DNA from: Phoma sp. XZ068
Taxonomy: Eukaryota; Ascomycota; Dothideomycetes; Pleosporales; Didymellaceae
Assembly: GCA_004835665.1 (NCBI GenBank)
Contig: RBKR01000024.1
Coordinates: forward strand, 682,001-746,000
DNA: 64,000 nucleotides
Direction of reading: 5' to 3'
In this document: piece after piece, positions 11,516 to 22,152 of the stretch
Numbering within the stretch: position 1 is the first letter of the stretch
Layout of the letters: every line of letters starts with the position of its first letter
The notes under the pieces: generated by a model
Database searches by the model: none
What the model saw: only the letters and a program-made list of their open reading frames with translations
Told to the model about the DNA's origin: nothing
Program-made: the position numbers and the translations under genes

Positions 11516-14350
11516 ATGCAGTCAACAGCTGACACTTGCATCCAACAGCAGAAACCTCCAGCAACAGACTATCTTGTATTCGATGCGAGCAAAAAGGTGA
11601 TCATCTGCACAGTCTGCTCTACTGCAGTCCCACTCAAGCATCTTGATGGTCACTTGCTTCGCAGTCCACACCGGTTGAACCACAAAGTTCGGCGCCTGAC
11701 TGTTGCGCGCTTCGCCGGTCTGCCAGTCGCGCAAGTTTTTGACGATCTAGCGCCACGAGAAGATGGATCAAAGCCGCTCTCCTACCTTGGCCCGCTAATC
11801 TAAGGGTTTTGTTGTCCGCACTGCTTAGCTGGCAAGACGAAGAATTGGGACCAGATGCGAAGGCATGGTAAAGCAAAAATGGCCTTGCTGCCCCCGAATG
11901 CAAGCGCGACAAGTCGAGGTATGCATGCTTCCTTCAAAGTTGGACAACGTACTCGCCAAAGTACTGGGTAGTAAAACGATAGTAAAACGAGAGGACGACG
12001 CGGAACAAGAAGCGCCCCTGAAACACGTGCACCCAGCTACAGAACAAGAAAACATCCTTCGCTTGGAGGCAGAGGAAGAGGCACGGTTACTAGACGAGCA
12101 AACAACATCTCTAGATCGAGAATTGGAACACGACGAGAACACGGAATGGCTAAGGGGTTGCGAGTGGCCAAAATGGTTCCTGCATAAACCTCTGCACGTC
12201 ATTGTCGCTGCGGCCGCCCTGCCGCCGCCAAATACCACAAAGGATGTTGCGCTGGGTCTTTGGCAAGGATTCGAATGTGTGAGCCCAGCCAAGTCTGAAA
12301 GGATAATTTGGAGGATTCTCGAGGCTAGCAAGATTGTCTTCCAGCGATGCGAACCCACCCTCAACCAAACCTCGCGCGTTCTCCGCTGTTGGCTGCGTAG
12401 CTGGACCCCTTCCTTCTTCCCTTGCCCGGTTGAGCTACCACAGCGCCAGGCAACTTTGCGACGATATTACATTCTCCACGAGCGTTTCCTCTGTTACATC
12501 TTTAGGGTGTTAGCATTATCACGCTCTAGCAAAGAGCTCACAAGCGAGATTTCAGGGCTTTATCTGAGCCAGCCGCAAATTGCTTTTATGGACCAGATAT
12601 GGGAGCAGCTCTCCACAGTCAACGAAGAGGTCGAGAGAGGGCGACCTATAATGACACCCCTTGAACCCGTCTGTGAGCAAGTGTTTCAGCTACTGGTAAT
12701 GTTCTGGACAGATCTATCTGCAGACGGAATCATGGCCCACAATGCTATTATACACTTTTCAGGTATGTTGGGAATCCACCAGACAGAACTTTGCTTCCGG
12801 AAGCCCTATGTCTACACGCAGTTCGTGTCTGCTATCCTCTGGGTCGGACGACTCATCATCCTCGAGTACGCCTTGCCGGTCTCTCCATATAAGCACCTCA
12901 AAGTCGCTTGGCCAGCACGCACAGCCTATGCGGATCAGGTGCAGCGGTTGCGTGAGCAGATACGACCAAAGTACCTTCAGCGAGGCAGTCTAGCACCTGT
13001 AGGCTATCTCATTGAACGCCTCCAGCACGGATGGGCTATTGCGAGGCGTGAAGGTCCTGGCACAAACATATCCTGGTCTCCAGACGGTTTAACTTTGCAC
13101 ATTGCTGAGAAGCATATCCAAATGCGACATTTCCGCGACACTATCCACTCAGTTCTAGCAGAAATGCAGCACCTAGCCCAGGATCTTCTCTTTGACTGGT
13201 GGCCTACTATCGAGCTTGAACGCATTCATGATGATCTTGCAACTCATCGACCAGGCTTCTCCTTCCTATCTCATCCTCAAAATAATCTGCAGGCTTCTTT
13301 CCGCGCTGTCAGTAAGCTCGCTTTTTCAGAGAAGGGCGGATGCTCTTTCAAAACTGGCCAAGGAAAAGCGAGATTGAGCCAGTACCTGCGGAATGGTGAT
13401 CGTTTCATTCGCTTGCTTTCACATCAATCCACACAACGGACGGCATGCCAGCGCGGGGAGAGGAGTTTCGAGTCATACGATGGGCTGACCCCGCTGCCGC
13501 ACAGCGCAACATCTTCGTGTACAAGAAGAGCGTTATACTCGTCTTCGCGTATAACAAAGCAAGCACGAACAGCAACAATTCGTTCTATATTGTACGATCA
13601 CCGTGCCCATTAGTGCAGCGAGCTCTCTTCGTGTACATTGCGTACATAAGGCCATTCCGGAACTTCATCAGCCGAGAGCCAGGAATCATCGCTGACTGGA
13701 CCACTAATCCCCACCTGTTTGCTGTGCACAGTAGCGCAACGGGTTGCACCTCCAGTAGTATGGCACACGCAAGCCTGTCACGCTCTACTGCCAGGTGCCC
13801 CGTGCCTCTGACCACAAGCTTGTATAGACAAATCGCCGTCAGTATCGCGAAGAAGCATCTTCCTAACCTAGTCACACCGTTTGATCCAAACACGCCAAGA
13901 GACTACAATGGCTTCATTCGACTGCTAGCTTTCCAGACCGGGCATAAACCCGCTACTCACGTTGGTCTATATGCGCTGGAGCATAGATATCCTTCCAAAT
14001 TACAGCCAGATCTTATCGAAAGATATCTCGAAATCAGTCACGCCTGGCAGAGCTTCACCCAAACTCGATCGGATGAAAGTATCGATCTTTGCACTTTTGC
14101 CATAGTAGAGCGAATAACGCCTGAACCAGTATCCGAAGGGTCTAGTGAGAGTAGCTCTTCAGACTGGGAGTCCTTGCGTAGCAGCAGGAAGCGTAGACAG
14201 GGCGAACTCACCACGAACTGGAGCCAGCGGCGGCACAAGAGAAAACGTGCTGATGCAGAATGTAGACCAACTACAACGAAGATAATGCAGATGCAGGAGG
14301 AATTGAACACACTGCTTGAAGCGCGCAACACTATGAAGCGTAGAAGATAG
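11516..14350 (+). pseudogene. OrsD-type zinc-finger protein with tyrosine-recombinase-like C-terminal region, broken
   Basis: A likely start is ATG 11516 (MQSTADTC). A first zinc-finger-like unit follows (YLVFDASKKVIICTVCSTAV with downstream His residues), then TAA at about 11801 where family members read Glu-Gly-Phe, then a second finger (GFCCPHC...WDQMRRH) in the same frame. A frame change near 11945-11970 leads into the long central region (11970-13430). A one-base frame change near 13425, in a T run, leads to the C-terminal region (frame of 13445-14350). That region has ARGEEFRVIRW, a segment LYRQIAVSIAKKH and QTGHKPATHVGLY, arranged like the R...H/K...GH...Y boxes of tyrosine recombinases. 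A basic, Ser-rich tail ends it. The zinc-finger part resembles the OrsD (DUF3505) family; the recombinase reading is my inference. It has at least three lesions. Confidence 0.65.
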
Positions 14351-15254
14351 CAGTTAGAGCAAGATCCATACAAGCGATCTTGATGCACGTGTTGAGCTGC
14401 TAGACGGGTTGATTTGCAAGCAAAATAGTACCAACATAGGTTGTTTAGAGCAAAGAAGGAACGTTTGGTAAGAGGCACCTTTAGGGATTTAGGGACCAGT
14501 ACAGTTCGTGCGTTGTTTCCAATTCCTATACTGATATGGGTTATGTGGTGGTGCCGCTGGTGTTTGCAGCGCGGCTGACGAGGAAGGGAATCCGGGCGAT
14601 AGGAGAGCTGGGGTTTGCAGAGACAGGAGACGAGGCGTATGCTAGCTGGCTCAGAAAGAGGCACGGGTCGGAGATATGGGGGCAGATGTTCGGCAACGCG
14701 ATGGCGATGGCAATTAAGATGGTGGTGGAGGGTTGGGGAAGAGAGGAGGAGGGCAGTAGGGTAGGGCAGGGTAGAGTAGAGAGCAAATAAAGTTGTGTAG
14801 ACAAGCAATAGCACAAGAGTTTTAAAGCAACAGAAGAGAAGAAGGGCTAGAGAACTATTAACAGAAGAAGAGGGGCAGGTAGTAGGCTTATTAGATGTTG
14901 TAAAGAGCAGAGTACGTTGCAAAAGATTAGAGAGGTAGAGATTGGGCTTGCAGTTCAGTATATAGAGCAAAGCAAGAGAGATTTGATCTAGAAATAGGAA
15001 AAAGAAACAAAAAAAATAGTAGAACAGCAAGTAGAGTTAGACTTAGGCTTTTAGGTATAGCAGCTAAATAGGTTTAAGTAAAGGGGAAAAAGAAAAAACA
15101 AGAATTAGCTTAGAAGAGTAGGGTAGAGGGAAGATAATTAGAGAGGGGGTAATAGTTAAGAGAGGTGAGGTAGTAGAAGTAAAAGATAGGGTATAGAAAG
15201 TAGAGATGTCGCACGGTTGGGTGCGAGGGTTGCAGGTATGTGTAAGTTGTTGTA
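14351..15254. other. Purine-rich degenerate non-coding stretch
   Basis: From about 14760 to 15130 the plus strand is dominated by A and G with many TAG and TAA triplets. That leaves long pyrimidine-rich open frames on the minus strand which do not look like protein (runs of Leu, Ser, Phe, Tyr). It is probably a decayed repeat. It ends at the TA target of the next transposon. Confidence 0.4.
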
Positions 15255-17105
15255 ACGTACCTCACGGGCGAGTGACCGGCCCGGGCGAGTGACCGGATTT
15301 CGCCAAGCCCCACGAACACCACAACTACTTTGTAACACTGCAGTACAGAACTAAGTCTTACTATACTCTACAGTATGTTAATCTACTCTATAGTACCTTG
15401 CGCATCGTTCCTGCACGTTCGCGCGTTGTGCCCTGCCTCACCACACGTGCCGCAGCGTCTTGAAGACTGAGTGCCTGTTTCAACGCGAGCCTTCTTACTT
15501 GCTCTCTTCCCATCGCTACGGGCGTTAAACTCCTTAAGAGTAGTTAAGCGCACTCCCTCACTAACTATAAGAGCCCCGTCTATCTGGATTCGCTTCCTCT
15601 TGTGTGATTTACGGCGTGTAGCGGCCTCATTGGCGGCTTGAAGCTCAGCAACCTGGTTGCGCACTAACACCAGTGAATGCGCCATCATCTCCGCGCCTTT
15701 GGTGAGCCGATTAAGGGCATCAACCATGGATGTTGGCGAGCTATCGCCATGTCTCTGGATCCTCTCTCGAATCAGCTTCGATTGCGATCCAAATTCTAGG
15801 GTGTTGCTTGGGGTCTGAGAGTGCCACGTACTCTCATCCACAGTAGGTAGTGGTGGAGTGCAGAGGCGCACTTCGAGCTTTGATATCACAGCCTCTGGAT
15901 TGAAGGGAACTAAGCCAGCGCCTCTAAAGCCTCCCTGGATATTGCTCTCTGTAATTGACGCGTTAAAAGCTGCTTTGAAGCACGGCAAGAACTCAAGTTT
16001 TGAGATGCGAGTAATCTTGTTGCGCATCAGGAGCTCAGCTTGGCGACCGTAGGCCTTCTTCATAGGGGCAAAACAACCTACGTCAAGTGGCTGCAATAGG
16101 TGCGACGAGTGCGGGGGCATATATAAGGTGATAATCTTGTGTTCCTCGCAGTATTTGTGGAAATCAACTGAGTTGTGGCTCTCATGGCCGTCCAGAATAA
16201 GCAGCCGATGGCTGCCAACAGTGCGCTCCTTTGTGTGCTCGTCAAAGTGCTTTAGCCACTTCAATCCAAGCTCGTTGTTGGTCCAGCCGTTCTCAGAGAC
16301 ATTAATAACCCAGTTTCCAGGTATGCTTGGCTCCTTGTACCAGGCGGAGAGGTGGTGCTTGCCTTTGAAGATGATGAAGGGTGGGATGGCCCACCCTATC
16401 GCGTTGATGCCTTCGATGATACTAGTCCACTCTCGGTCGCCCTGTTGCACTGTCTTTGGTCGTCCGCGACGCTCAGAGCCTGTGACAACAGCTCCTGTTG
16501 ATATAACGCCCATCATGAAGCCAGACTCGTCGAAGTTGTACGTGTCTTCGTCCAGGAAGCCATACTTGGCTTTGGTATTCTCTACCAGGCGGAACCAGCC
16601 CTGGATCACCTCAGGATCCTCGCAGAGGGCTCTCTTGTAATCGTACTTTCGATTAAACCTAACTGTAAGCTCTGGGCGACGCTTCACGAACGTGCCAGCC
16701 CAGTTCTTGCTAACAGGTGGTTGGTTGCGCTCTGCGAGCAGAGAGTTGGCCATATCCTCTACATCAGTGAGCCGAGGCGGATATCCTCGCTCATCCAGCT
16801 TCAATACATGCTGGACAATCACCAGCTCTTCAGTGCTTGTTAGCTTTATTGAGTTGACCTTGCAATCGCGTCGTGAGAGCGTTCCAGCGCGTCGTCGTCT
16901 TAGTGTCCTCTCTGACACCTTATAGATCGTTGCAGCGCGCGGCACAGTAAGAGTCGCGTCTTGTTTAAGAGCCTGAATGGCAAGCTGTATATCTGATTCC
17001 TTTGAGACGTTTTGAGCCTTCTTGCGTTGAGACATCGCGAGTTGTGTAAAGTTTGGTGGGGGCTTGGCGAAATCCGGTCACTCGCCCCTCGCCCGTGAGG
17101 TACGT
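15255..17105 (-). mobile_element. Class I pogo/Fot1-type DNA transposon, intact
   Basis: An 1851-bp element with TA at both flanks (15253-15254 and 17106-17107). The left end is ACGTACCTCACGGGCGAGTG and the right end is its inverse. The two ends are not fully symmetric: the left has two full copies of the GGGCGAGTGACCGG module, the right has a shortened first copy (GGGCGA) followed by one full copy. With an uninterrupted transposase gene this looks autonomous. Confidence 0.95.
15383..17035 (-). CDS. Pogo-type DDE transposase, 550 aa, intact
   Basis: The transposase of the surrounding element; it would bind the terminal repeats and cut and paste the element into TA sites. The N-terminal helix-turn-helix (about residues 10-60, SERTLRRRRAG) is followed by a CENP-B-like region and the DDE domain: YNFDESGFMMG, then LLILDGHESHNS, then LQPLDVGCFAPMKKAYG carry the three acidic positions. 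A basic stretch (RRKSHKRKR) and a CCHC zinc knuckle (CGTCGEAGHNARTC) end the protein. The ATG is within 70 bp of the element's right end. There is no stop or frameshift, unlike the related copies at 7.8, 35.3 and 57 kb. Confidence 0.95.
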   Translation of the reverse strand: MSQRKKAQNVSKESDIQLAIQALKQDATLTVPRAATIYKVSERTLRRRRAGTLSRRDCKVNSIKLTSTEELVIVQHVLKLDERGYPPRLTDVEDMANSLLAERNQPPVSKNWAGTFVKRRPELTVRFNRKYDYKRALCEDPEVIQGWFRLVENTKAKYGFLDEDTYNFDESGFMMGVISTGAVVTGSERRGRPKTVQQGDREWTSIIEGINAIGWAIPPFIIFKGKHHLSAWYKEPSIPGNWVINVSENGWTNNELGLKWLKHFDEHTKERTVGSHRLLILDGHESHNSVDFHKYCEEHKIITLYMPPHSSHLLQPLDVGCFAPMKKAYGRQAELLMRNKITRISKLEFLPCFKAAFNASITESNIQGGFRGAGLVPFNPEAVISKLEVRLCTPPLPTVDESTWHSQTPSNTLEFGSQSKLIRERIQRHGDSSPTSMVDALNRLTKGAEMMAHSLVLVRNQVAELQAANEAATRRKSHKRKRIQIDGALIVSEGVRLTTLKEFNARSDGKRASKKARVETGTQSSRRCGTCGEAGHNARTCRNDAQGTIE

Positions 17106-17168
17106 TATCCTTAACTTTTCTAAAGTGTTTTTCTAAGTTACTTAGTAACTTTACACTAACCCTACTAT

Positions 17169-17310
17169 TGTCAGATTTAATGCTTGTATTGTCTTCGTGA
17201 CCTCTTGTCCCGCTTTTTCTAAATCTATGCTTGTGTGTTTTTACGCGAGCTTTTTGTAACCAGACCGTGCACCATCTCGGCCTCTGGCCTCTCCATCCTT
17301 GTATCTGACA
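17169..17310 (-). repeat. Copia 3' LTR
   Basis: 142 bp, TG...CA ends, near-identical to the copy at 22153-22293. It lies at the 3' end of the minus-strand element. Confidence 0.93.
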
Positions 17311-17372
17311 CACCCCCTCAGCTTGGTGACTCTTAGGCTCTAAGCTGGACGCAATAATTATGCTTCCATCAT

Positions 17373-20300
17373 CTATGTAACGGACAATTTCTCAAGCTGA
17401 TCCTGTATCTCCTCAAGCTGGGCGTCTGGTCGTGGTTGGTGGTTGGTGCCTTTGATCAGGCCGAGCTGCTTCAAGAACGTTGGCCACTTGTTAGCAGGTA
17501 GGGCTTTTGTAAACCCATCAGCGAGCATCTCAGCCGATGGTGTGTACTGGACGTCAATTGTCTGTCGCATAACTTCTTGCCTAAGCCAGTGGTTGTGGAT
17601 ATCCACATGACGAAGCTTGGTCTGCAGCTTTGATATCTCCTTGGTGACTAACCGAATGGTTTGAGTATTGTCGCACTGTATTGTGATAGCTGACTTAGAG
17701 AGTTCAACTCCGAGTTCTGTAAGCAGTCGGGAGGTGAACATCGCTTCTTTGGCTACCTGTGAGAGAGCTAGGAGCTCTGCTTCAGTTGTGGAGGTGGTGA
17801 CAGTGTCTTGTTTATTTGCTCGCCAGGCGATCAGTCCTCCATATAGTTTAATGGTGTATCCTTGGGAGCTCTTTCGGTCCAGTGTGTTGTCTGCAAAGGA
17901 GGCATCGCTTGTTACTTCTAGGCATTCACCTCCTCCAAGTTGAAGTGATCTCTGTCGGGTGTCCCTGAGGTACATCAGTACGCGGTCTGCGGCGTCGTGA
18001 TGGTCTGCCCCCGGATTCATGAGGAACCGAGCGAGTCTTGAGGTCGCAAAGGCAATGTCTGGTCGCGTGGTGACTGCAGCGAAGAGCAGTGATCCAATCT
18101 TGCGTTGATACCTGTTGATCCCTGCAGGAGTAGCGATGCCCGTATAAGGCTTTAACTCAACAATTGCCATAGGAGTGTCGTGGCGAGCGTCTGTCTTGTC
18201 GGCCAGGTGACTAATTTTGTCGATGTAGGAGGCCTGGGAGAGTTGGATTCGTTTGTTAGGTCGATCTCGAACAACTTCCATACCAAGGAACCATTGGAGT
18301 TCGTTTCCACCTGTGAGGGTGTACTTTTCTTGCAGGAGCTTCATCGCTTGCTGGGCGTCTTGCTCTTCCGCCTTGGCGAACGCAACGATGATGTCATCGA
18401 CGTAGAAGAAGATAATGATTCCGTTCCTCATTAGGCAGCATGCCTCATGTGGTACGATTTTGAAACCAAGGGAGAGAAGGGTCGATGTGAACTCCTTCTG
18501 CCATAAAAGTGGAGATATTCTCAGGCCGTACAACGCTTTGTTGACTTGCAGTATCGTGCCTGGTTTCTGATGCCCATGGGGCATTCTCATGTACACTTCT
18601 CGGTCTATAGACGCGTGTACAAAGGCGTTTGTCACATCATACTGTCTGAGTTCCAGGTCGCGATGGGCGGCGATAGCCATCAACATTCGGAACGACCGGC
18701 TGGCTAGAGTAGCAGCATAGGTGTCTTGTGATGTAATGTTTCGTTGCTGGTCACCTCGTACTACCAGCCTTGCCTTGCACTTCAGAAGGTGATGGTTCTT
18801 GTCGAGCTTGTATGTGTATACCCACATGCAGTCAAGGATCTGCTGCCCTGTTGCTCTGATCTTCTTGGCTGGGACTTCTGTCCAAGACTTCATCTTGTGA
18901 TGGCTATCTAGGTGCTCTTTCTCAGCTTCCTTAAACCATTCGCAGAGTGTGTGGTCTTTTAGTTTCGAGTGTGCAGTTGGTAAAGGTGGAAGTTGGTCTT
19001 GATGGGGCTTGAGTCCTTGAGCTAGGAGTCGTCTCATCTGAGCCTTGTCGATGACTCTTCCTTGATGAGTTCCAATTGAACCTCCTTGAGTGCCCGCAAT
19101 AAATGCAGCTTTCCATGGGACTGTGCGTGACGTTCCTGATGTGTGATGGCAGTCCCCAAGTGAATCGCTTGAAAGCATCTGTGTGAGTAAAGCTACTGGC
19201 GGCGGAGTAGATGGTGGCGTTGGGTACGCATAAGATATTTTTCTCCCTTGATGGTAGCCAGGTTGGCTTTCCTCTTCTTGAGTGGACTCTGGTCCTAAGA
19301 CTGTCTCGTCTTCATAGAAGGTCTGAGTTTCTGGTTCTTCATGAGTTGGTTCTGGCAGTTCAACGCTTCTCATCCACATGGCAATCTCATCGAGAGTGCT
19401 GTGCATGAGGCTGTCCATCAGGTCCTCATTCTTGCCATCGAAAACGGAGTCTTCATCAAACACTACATCTCTTGTGCTTATGACTTTGGCCATGGAGGGG
19501 ACCCATACTCTGTAGATGTTAGATGATCGGTATCCAACGAGGTATCCTATCCAGGCTCGGGGATCAAGGCGCTGGAGTCGTGATTTGTTTCGGAGAGTGT
19601 CGCTAGTGAGTGCAAATGCCTTGCAACCGTACGCTTTTAGGTGTACTTGGTTTGGCTTGCGTGGTGGAGTGACTATCCCATTGTGGAGGGCTGCTCTAGT
19701 AAAGAAGACTTCGTATGGTGATCTCCATTTGTTAGAGTAGTTTGGCGTTCGGTTGTGTAGGTATACTGCAGCTCTAACAATTTCTGGCCACATTTCCCAG
19801 GGTAAGTTCGCATCGAGACGCATGGTGCGCGCTTTGTCTTTTATAACACCCCCTGAGCGTTCTGCTCCTCCATTTTGGGCTTGAGTATCTGGAGCAGAAG
19901 GCTCTAGCCGGATAGCATGCGCAGTGCACCATCTTGCAACTTCAGGCTTTGTTGCTGTGATTTCTCCATCACACTCAATTACCTTGACCGTAATATTATA
20001 TTGTTGGTGGAGAAATCGCGTCATTATATCCAGAAAGAAGATAATGGTCTTTGCCGGTCTGTTGTCCTTGAAGTAGTAGTCCCATAGGAAACCTGAGTAT
20101 CTGTCGGTGACTAGCAGCTGACTCTTCTCCTTGGTGGTGCTTCCATCTTCATATGAGTGGAAATCAACTGCAAGGCGCTTGCCTGGCCCTTCGTCGTTTA
20201 TTCGAGGCGTCCGCTTGATCTGTCTCTTGGTTTTGGCTCTCCCGCAAGCATTGCATTGCACTGTAGTTATGCCTTTAATGCGCACCCCCTCAGATTGGTG

Positions 20301-20837
20301 AGCAAGGTGTTCTATCGCGGCTGGCCCAGGATGCCCCATCCGCTTGTGCCAGCGTAGTGCATCACCCTTCTGCGTAGGACGTTTGACTCGGGAGGTTGCT
20401 GGTTGAGCAGCAAAGGCGGCTCTGTTTGGTGGTTGCTCTAGCACCCATTGTCCTTGAGAGACGCTCAGGCGGGCTACGGTTGTGTTGTCTAATCGTTTGA
20501 GTGATGTAGGGTCGTCTTTTGTATCCCACCAGATGCCTTGCTGTCGAAGCAGGCGGAAAGAGACAAGGTTACAGAGTATATCTGGACACAGGGCCACATT
20601 GTGTAGATCAAGCGTTGTCTGTCCTTGAGGACTAACAAGGTGTAACCGTACCGTTCCATATCCTTGTATCCATATCTGGGAGTTGCCCGCCCATAGATAA
20701 TCAGAGGTGACTGGTGGTTGCAGATCTATGATCCTGCTCTCGTTGTTTGTGACGTGTATGGTTGAACCTGAGTCAAGAATGAAGCAGTCCTTCAGTGGAT
20801 ATTCCCGGGGCTGCGTCTGAAAGGACGCTGTTGCCAT
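17373..20837 (-). CDS. Copia Pol polyprotein (protease, integrase, reverse transcriptase, RNase H)
   Basis: 1154 residues from the first Met after the gag stop. In order: aspartic protease (LDSGST, about residue 21), GAG-pre-integrase with HHCC zinc residues (HKRMGH...CNACGRAK, 164-202), integrase core with AVDF Asp (about 225) and the Glu in QNGGAERS (about 326), reverse transcriptase with FYVDDIIVAF (YVDD at 812-815), and RNase H (TSDASFADN ... STTEAELLALS ... CDNTQTIRLV) towards the C-terminus. No stop interrupts it. It is in the same frame as gag, separated by one TGA and 12 further sense codons, so the natural product may be a Gag-Pol readthrough protein rather than one started at this Met. 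Confidence 0.95.
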   Translation of the reverse strand: MATASFQTQPREYPLKDCFILDSGSTIHVTNNESRIIDLQPPVTSDYLWAGNSQIWIQGYGTVRLHLVSPQGQTTLDLHNVALCPDILCNLVSFRLLRQQGIWWDTKDDPTSLKRLDNTTVARLSVSQGQWVLEQPPNRAAFAAQPATSRVKRPTQKGDALRWHKRMGHPGPAAIEHLAHQSEGVRIKGITTVQCNACGRAKTKRQIKRTPRINDEGPGKRLAVDFHSYEDGSTTKEKSQLLVTDRYSGFLWDYYFKDNRPAKTIIFFLDIMTRFLHQQYNITVKVIECDGEITATKPEVARWCTAHAIRLEPSAPDTQAQNGGAERSGGVIKDKARTMRLDANLPWEMWPEIVRAAVYLHNRTPNYSNKWRSPYEVFFTRAALHNGIVTPPRKPNQVHLKAYGCKAFALTSDTLRNKSRLQRLDPRAWIGYLVGYRSSNIYRVWVPSMAKVISTRDVVFDEDSVFDGKNEDLMDSLMHSTLDEIAMWMRSVELPEPTHEEPETQTFYEDETVLGPESTQEEESQPGYHQGRKISYAYPTPPSTPPPVALLTQMLSSDSLGDCHHTSGTSRTVPWKAAFIAGTQGGSIGTHQGRVIDKAQMRRLLAQGLKPHQDQLPPLPTAHSKLKDHTLCEWFKEAEKEHLDSHHKMKSWTEVPAKKIRATGQQILDCMWVYTYKLDKNHHLLKCKARLVVRGDQQRNITSQDTYAATLASRSFRMLMAIAAHRDLELRQYDVTNAFVHASIDREVYMRMPHGHQKPGTILQVNKALYGLRISPLLWQKEFTSTLLSLGFKIVPHEACCLMRNGIIIFFYVDDIIVAFAKAEEQDAQQAMKLLQEKYTLTGGNELQWFLGMEVVRDRPNKRIQLSQASYIDKISHLADKTDARHDTPMAIVELKPYTGIATPAGINRYQRKIGSLLFAAVTTRPDIAFATSRLARFLMNPGADHHDAADRVLMYLRDTRQRSLQLGGGECLEVTSDASFADNTLDRKSSQGYTIKLYGGLIAWRANKQDTVTTSTTEAELLALSQVAKEAMFTSRLLTELGVELSKSAITIQCDNTQTIRLVTKEISKLQTKLRHVDIHNHWLRQEVMRQTIDVQYTPSAEMLADGFTKALPANKWPTFLKQLGLIKGTNHQPRPDAQLEEIQDQLEKLSVT

Positions 20838-20873
20838 TGAGGCATCAATTATTGATACCTTGCGGCCTTGTAG

Positions 20874-22118
20874 TCATTCTTGTAAGGCTTCAGGAGTAGG
20901 AGTATGGGATGTTTTGAATGCGGGAGTTCGCGTACGGGATCGCTTACATGCTCTAACCTGATTTTGTAAGTCAGCATCGCTTTCCATCAATAACCTAACC
21001 AACTTAACAATGGCTGGATTTGGACTCCACCACTGAGGAGCATTTTCTCCAAAGACATAATAACAGTCTTTTAGTTGGTGTAACTGTTCACAAGCAGGGC
21101 ATCTCGCTCCAACAGCTTTCGCTGTGCCGTCTCTTACGACTTGCTTGGACTGGGCTCTTTGGCCACGAGTACGTTTCTGTCGGGTGTGTCCTCGACTCCC
21201 CTCTCCAGGGGCGGATGGCGCGCTTTCTGCAACGTGTGAGGCGTCCCTCTTCGTGCCCGGGATGGATTCACCATCAACCGCGAAAGCAGAGCCCTCTCCT
21301 ATTCCAAAAGCGCTCCTATGAGGCTTACCCTTTGGATGGTCGATGCTCATGTGCTCTCGGAAGCGTTTCATCATCTCCTTTCTGTTCATTTTATTGTCTT
21401 GTCTGCCTCCGTCTTGGAAAGTGTTTGCCCAACTTGGAGCCACTTTCCTGACTGAGGTGATAAAGTCATCTAACACCGCGTCGAGGTCTGATGCTTCTGG
21501 GACTCGCTCAGCTTCGGCATCCGTTGCTGAGTGGTCGTATTCTAGGAGCCAGGTGTCCCAGCTCCCAGGTACTCTCATAGGTTTGAGCGCTGCAAGGTAC
21601 CTTGTGCGGGCTCTTGCCTTCTCTTCTTTAGCGTCGATGCCAACTGTTTGTTTGAGGTTGACTATCCATTCGCGTATGGACTGTCGTGGGGTACAGCAGT
21701 TCTTGAGGAGATGAGGGGAGACGGTGTTGTGGATAAGCGCCACCACCTTGTCTAGACTCGCTCGCTCCTCTTTATAGCTTTTCTCTACTGTCTTGTACAC
21801 CTCCTGGTTGAACTTGTAGAGTTCAACGTCTTCTTTCCATGCTTTGAGACCGTTCGAGGTAAGGTCGGATACACGTGTTGGCGGCAGAGGTGTGCTGTCT
21901 GAGCTGCTGCTCTGGGTTGCCCTTCGTTCGTATTCTGCAATCTCTGGCGCGATTGGTATTGTGGGCTTCTTCTGCGGTGTCGCCGTACCGCTTGGGTCGA
22001 TGATATCCCAAGTTTCGAGGGATAGGCAGCGCGATTCGAGGGCTTGGATCCGTAGGGTGAATGACGTGTAGTCTACTAGAGTGATTGCGCTCGTTTCGCG
22101 CATAGTTGAAAGCGACAT
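20874..22118 (-). CDS. Copia Gag
   Basis: 414 residues starting at an ATG 35 bp inside the 5' LTR. It forms the virus-like particle of the retrotransposon. There is a central helical region (EDVELYKFNQEVYKTVEKSYKEE is part of it) and a basic segment followed by a knuckle-like CPACEQLHQLKDCYYVF instead of the common CCHC spacing. It ends with TGA at 20874-20876 followed directly by CTA. The downstream frame stays open into pol. The alternative is that the element was a single ORF and CGA mutated to TGA. Confidence 0.9.
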   Translation of the reverse strand: MSLSTMRETSAITLVDYTSFTLRIQALESRCLSLETWDIIDPSGTATPQKKPTIPIAPEIAEYERRATQSSSSDSTPLPPTRVSDLTSNGLKAWKEDVELYKFNQEVYKTVEKSYKEERASLDKVVALIHNTVSPHLLKNCCTPRQSIREWIVNLKQTVGIDAKEEKARARTRYLAALKPMRVPGSWDTWLLEYDHSATDAEAERVPEASDLDAVLDDFITSVRKVAPSWANTFQDGGRQDNKMNRKEMMKRFREHMSIDHPKGKPHRSAFGIGEGSAFAVDGESIPGTKRDASHVAESAPSAPGEGSRGHTRQKRTRGQRAQSKQVVRDGTAKAVGARCPACEQLHQLKDCYYVFGENAPQWWSPNPAIVKLVRLLMESDADLQNQVRACKRSRTRTPAFKTSHTPTPEALQE

Positions 22119-22152
22119 TACTGTAATCGGTGACGGCCGTGAGACTCTTAAT

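Noticed and set aside
11516..14350. Starship captain (DUF3435) interpretation
   Set aside because: The zinc-finger and central regions match the OrsD-type family, not captains, and no cargo or captain-type ends are seen.
14038..15030. A 330-codon open frame on the minus strand
   Set aside because: It is rich in Leu, Ser, Phe and Tyr because the plus strand is purine-rich; it overlaps the zinc-finger gene antisense and has no domain.
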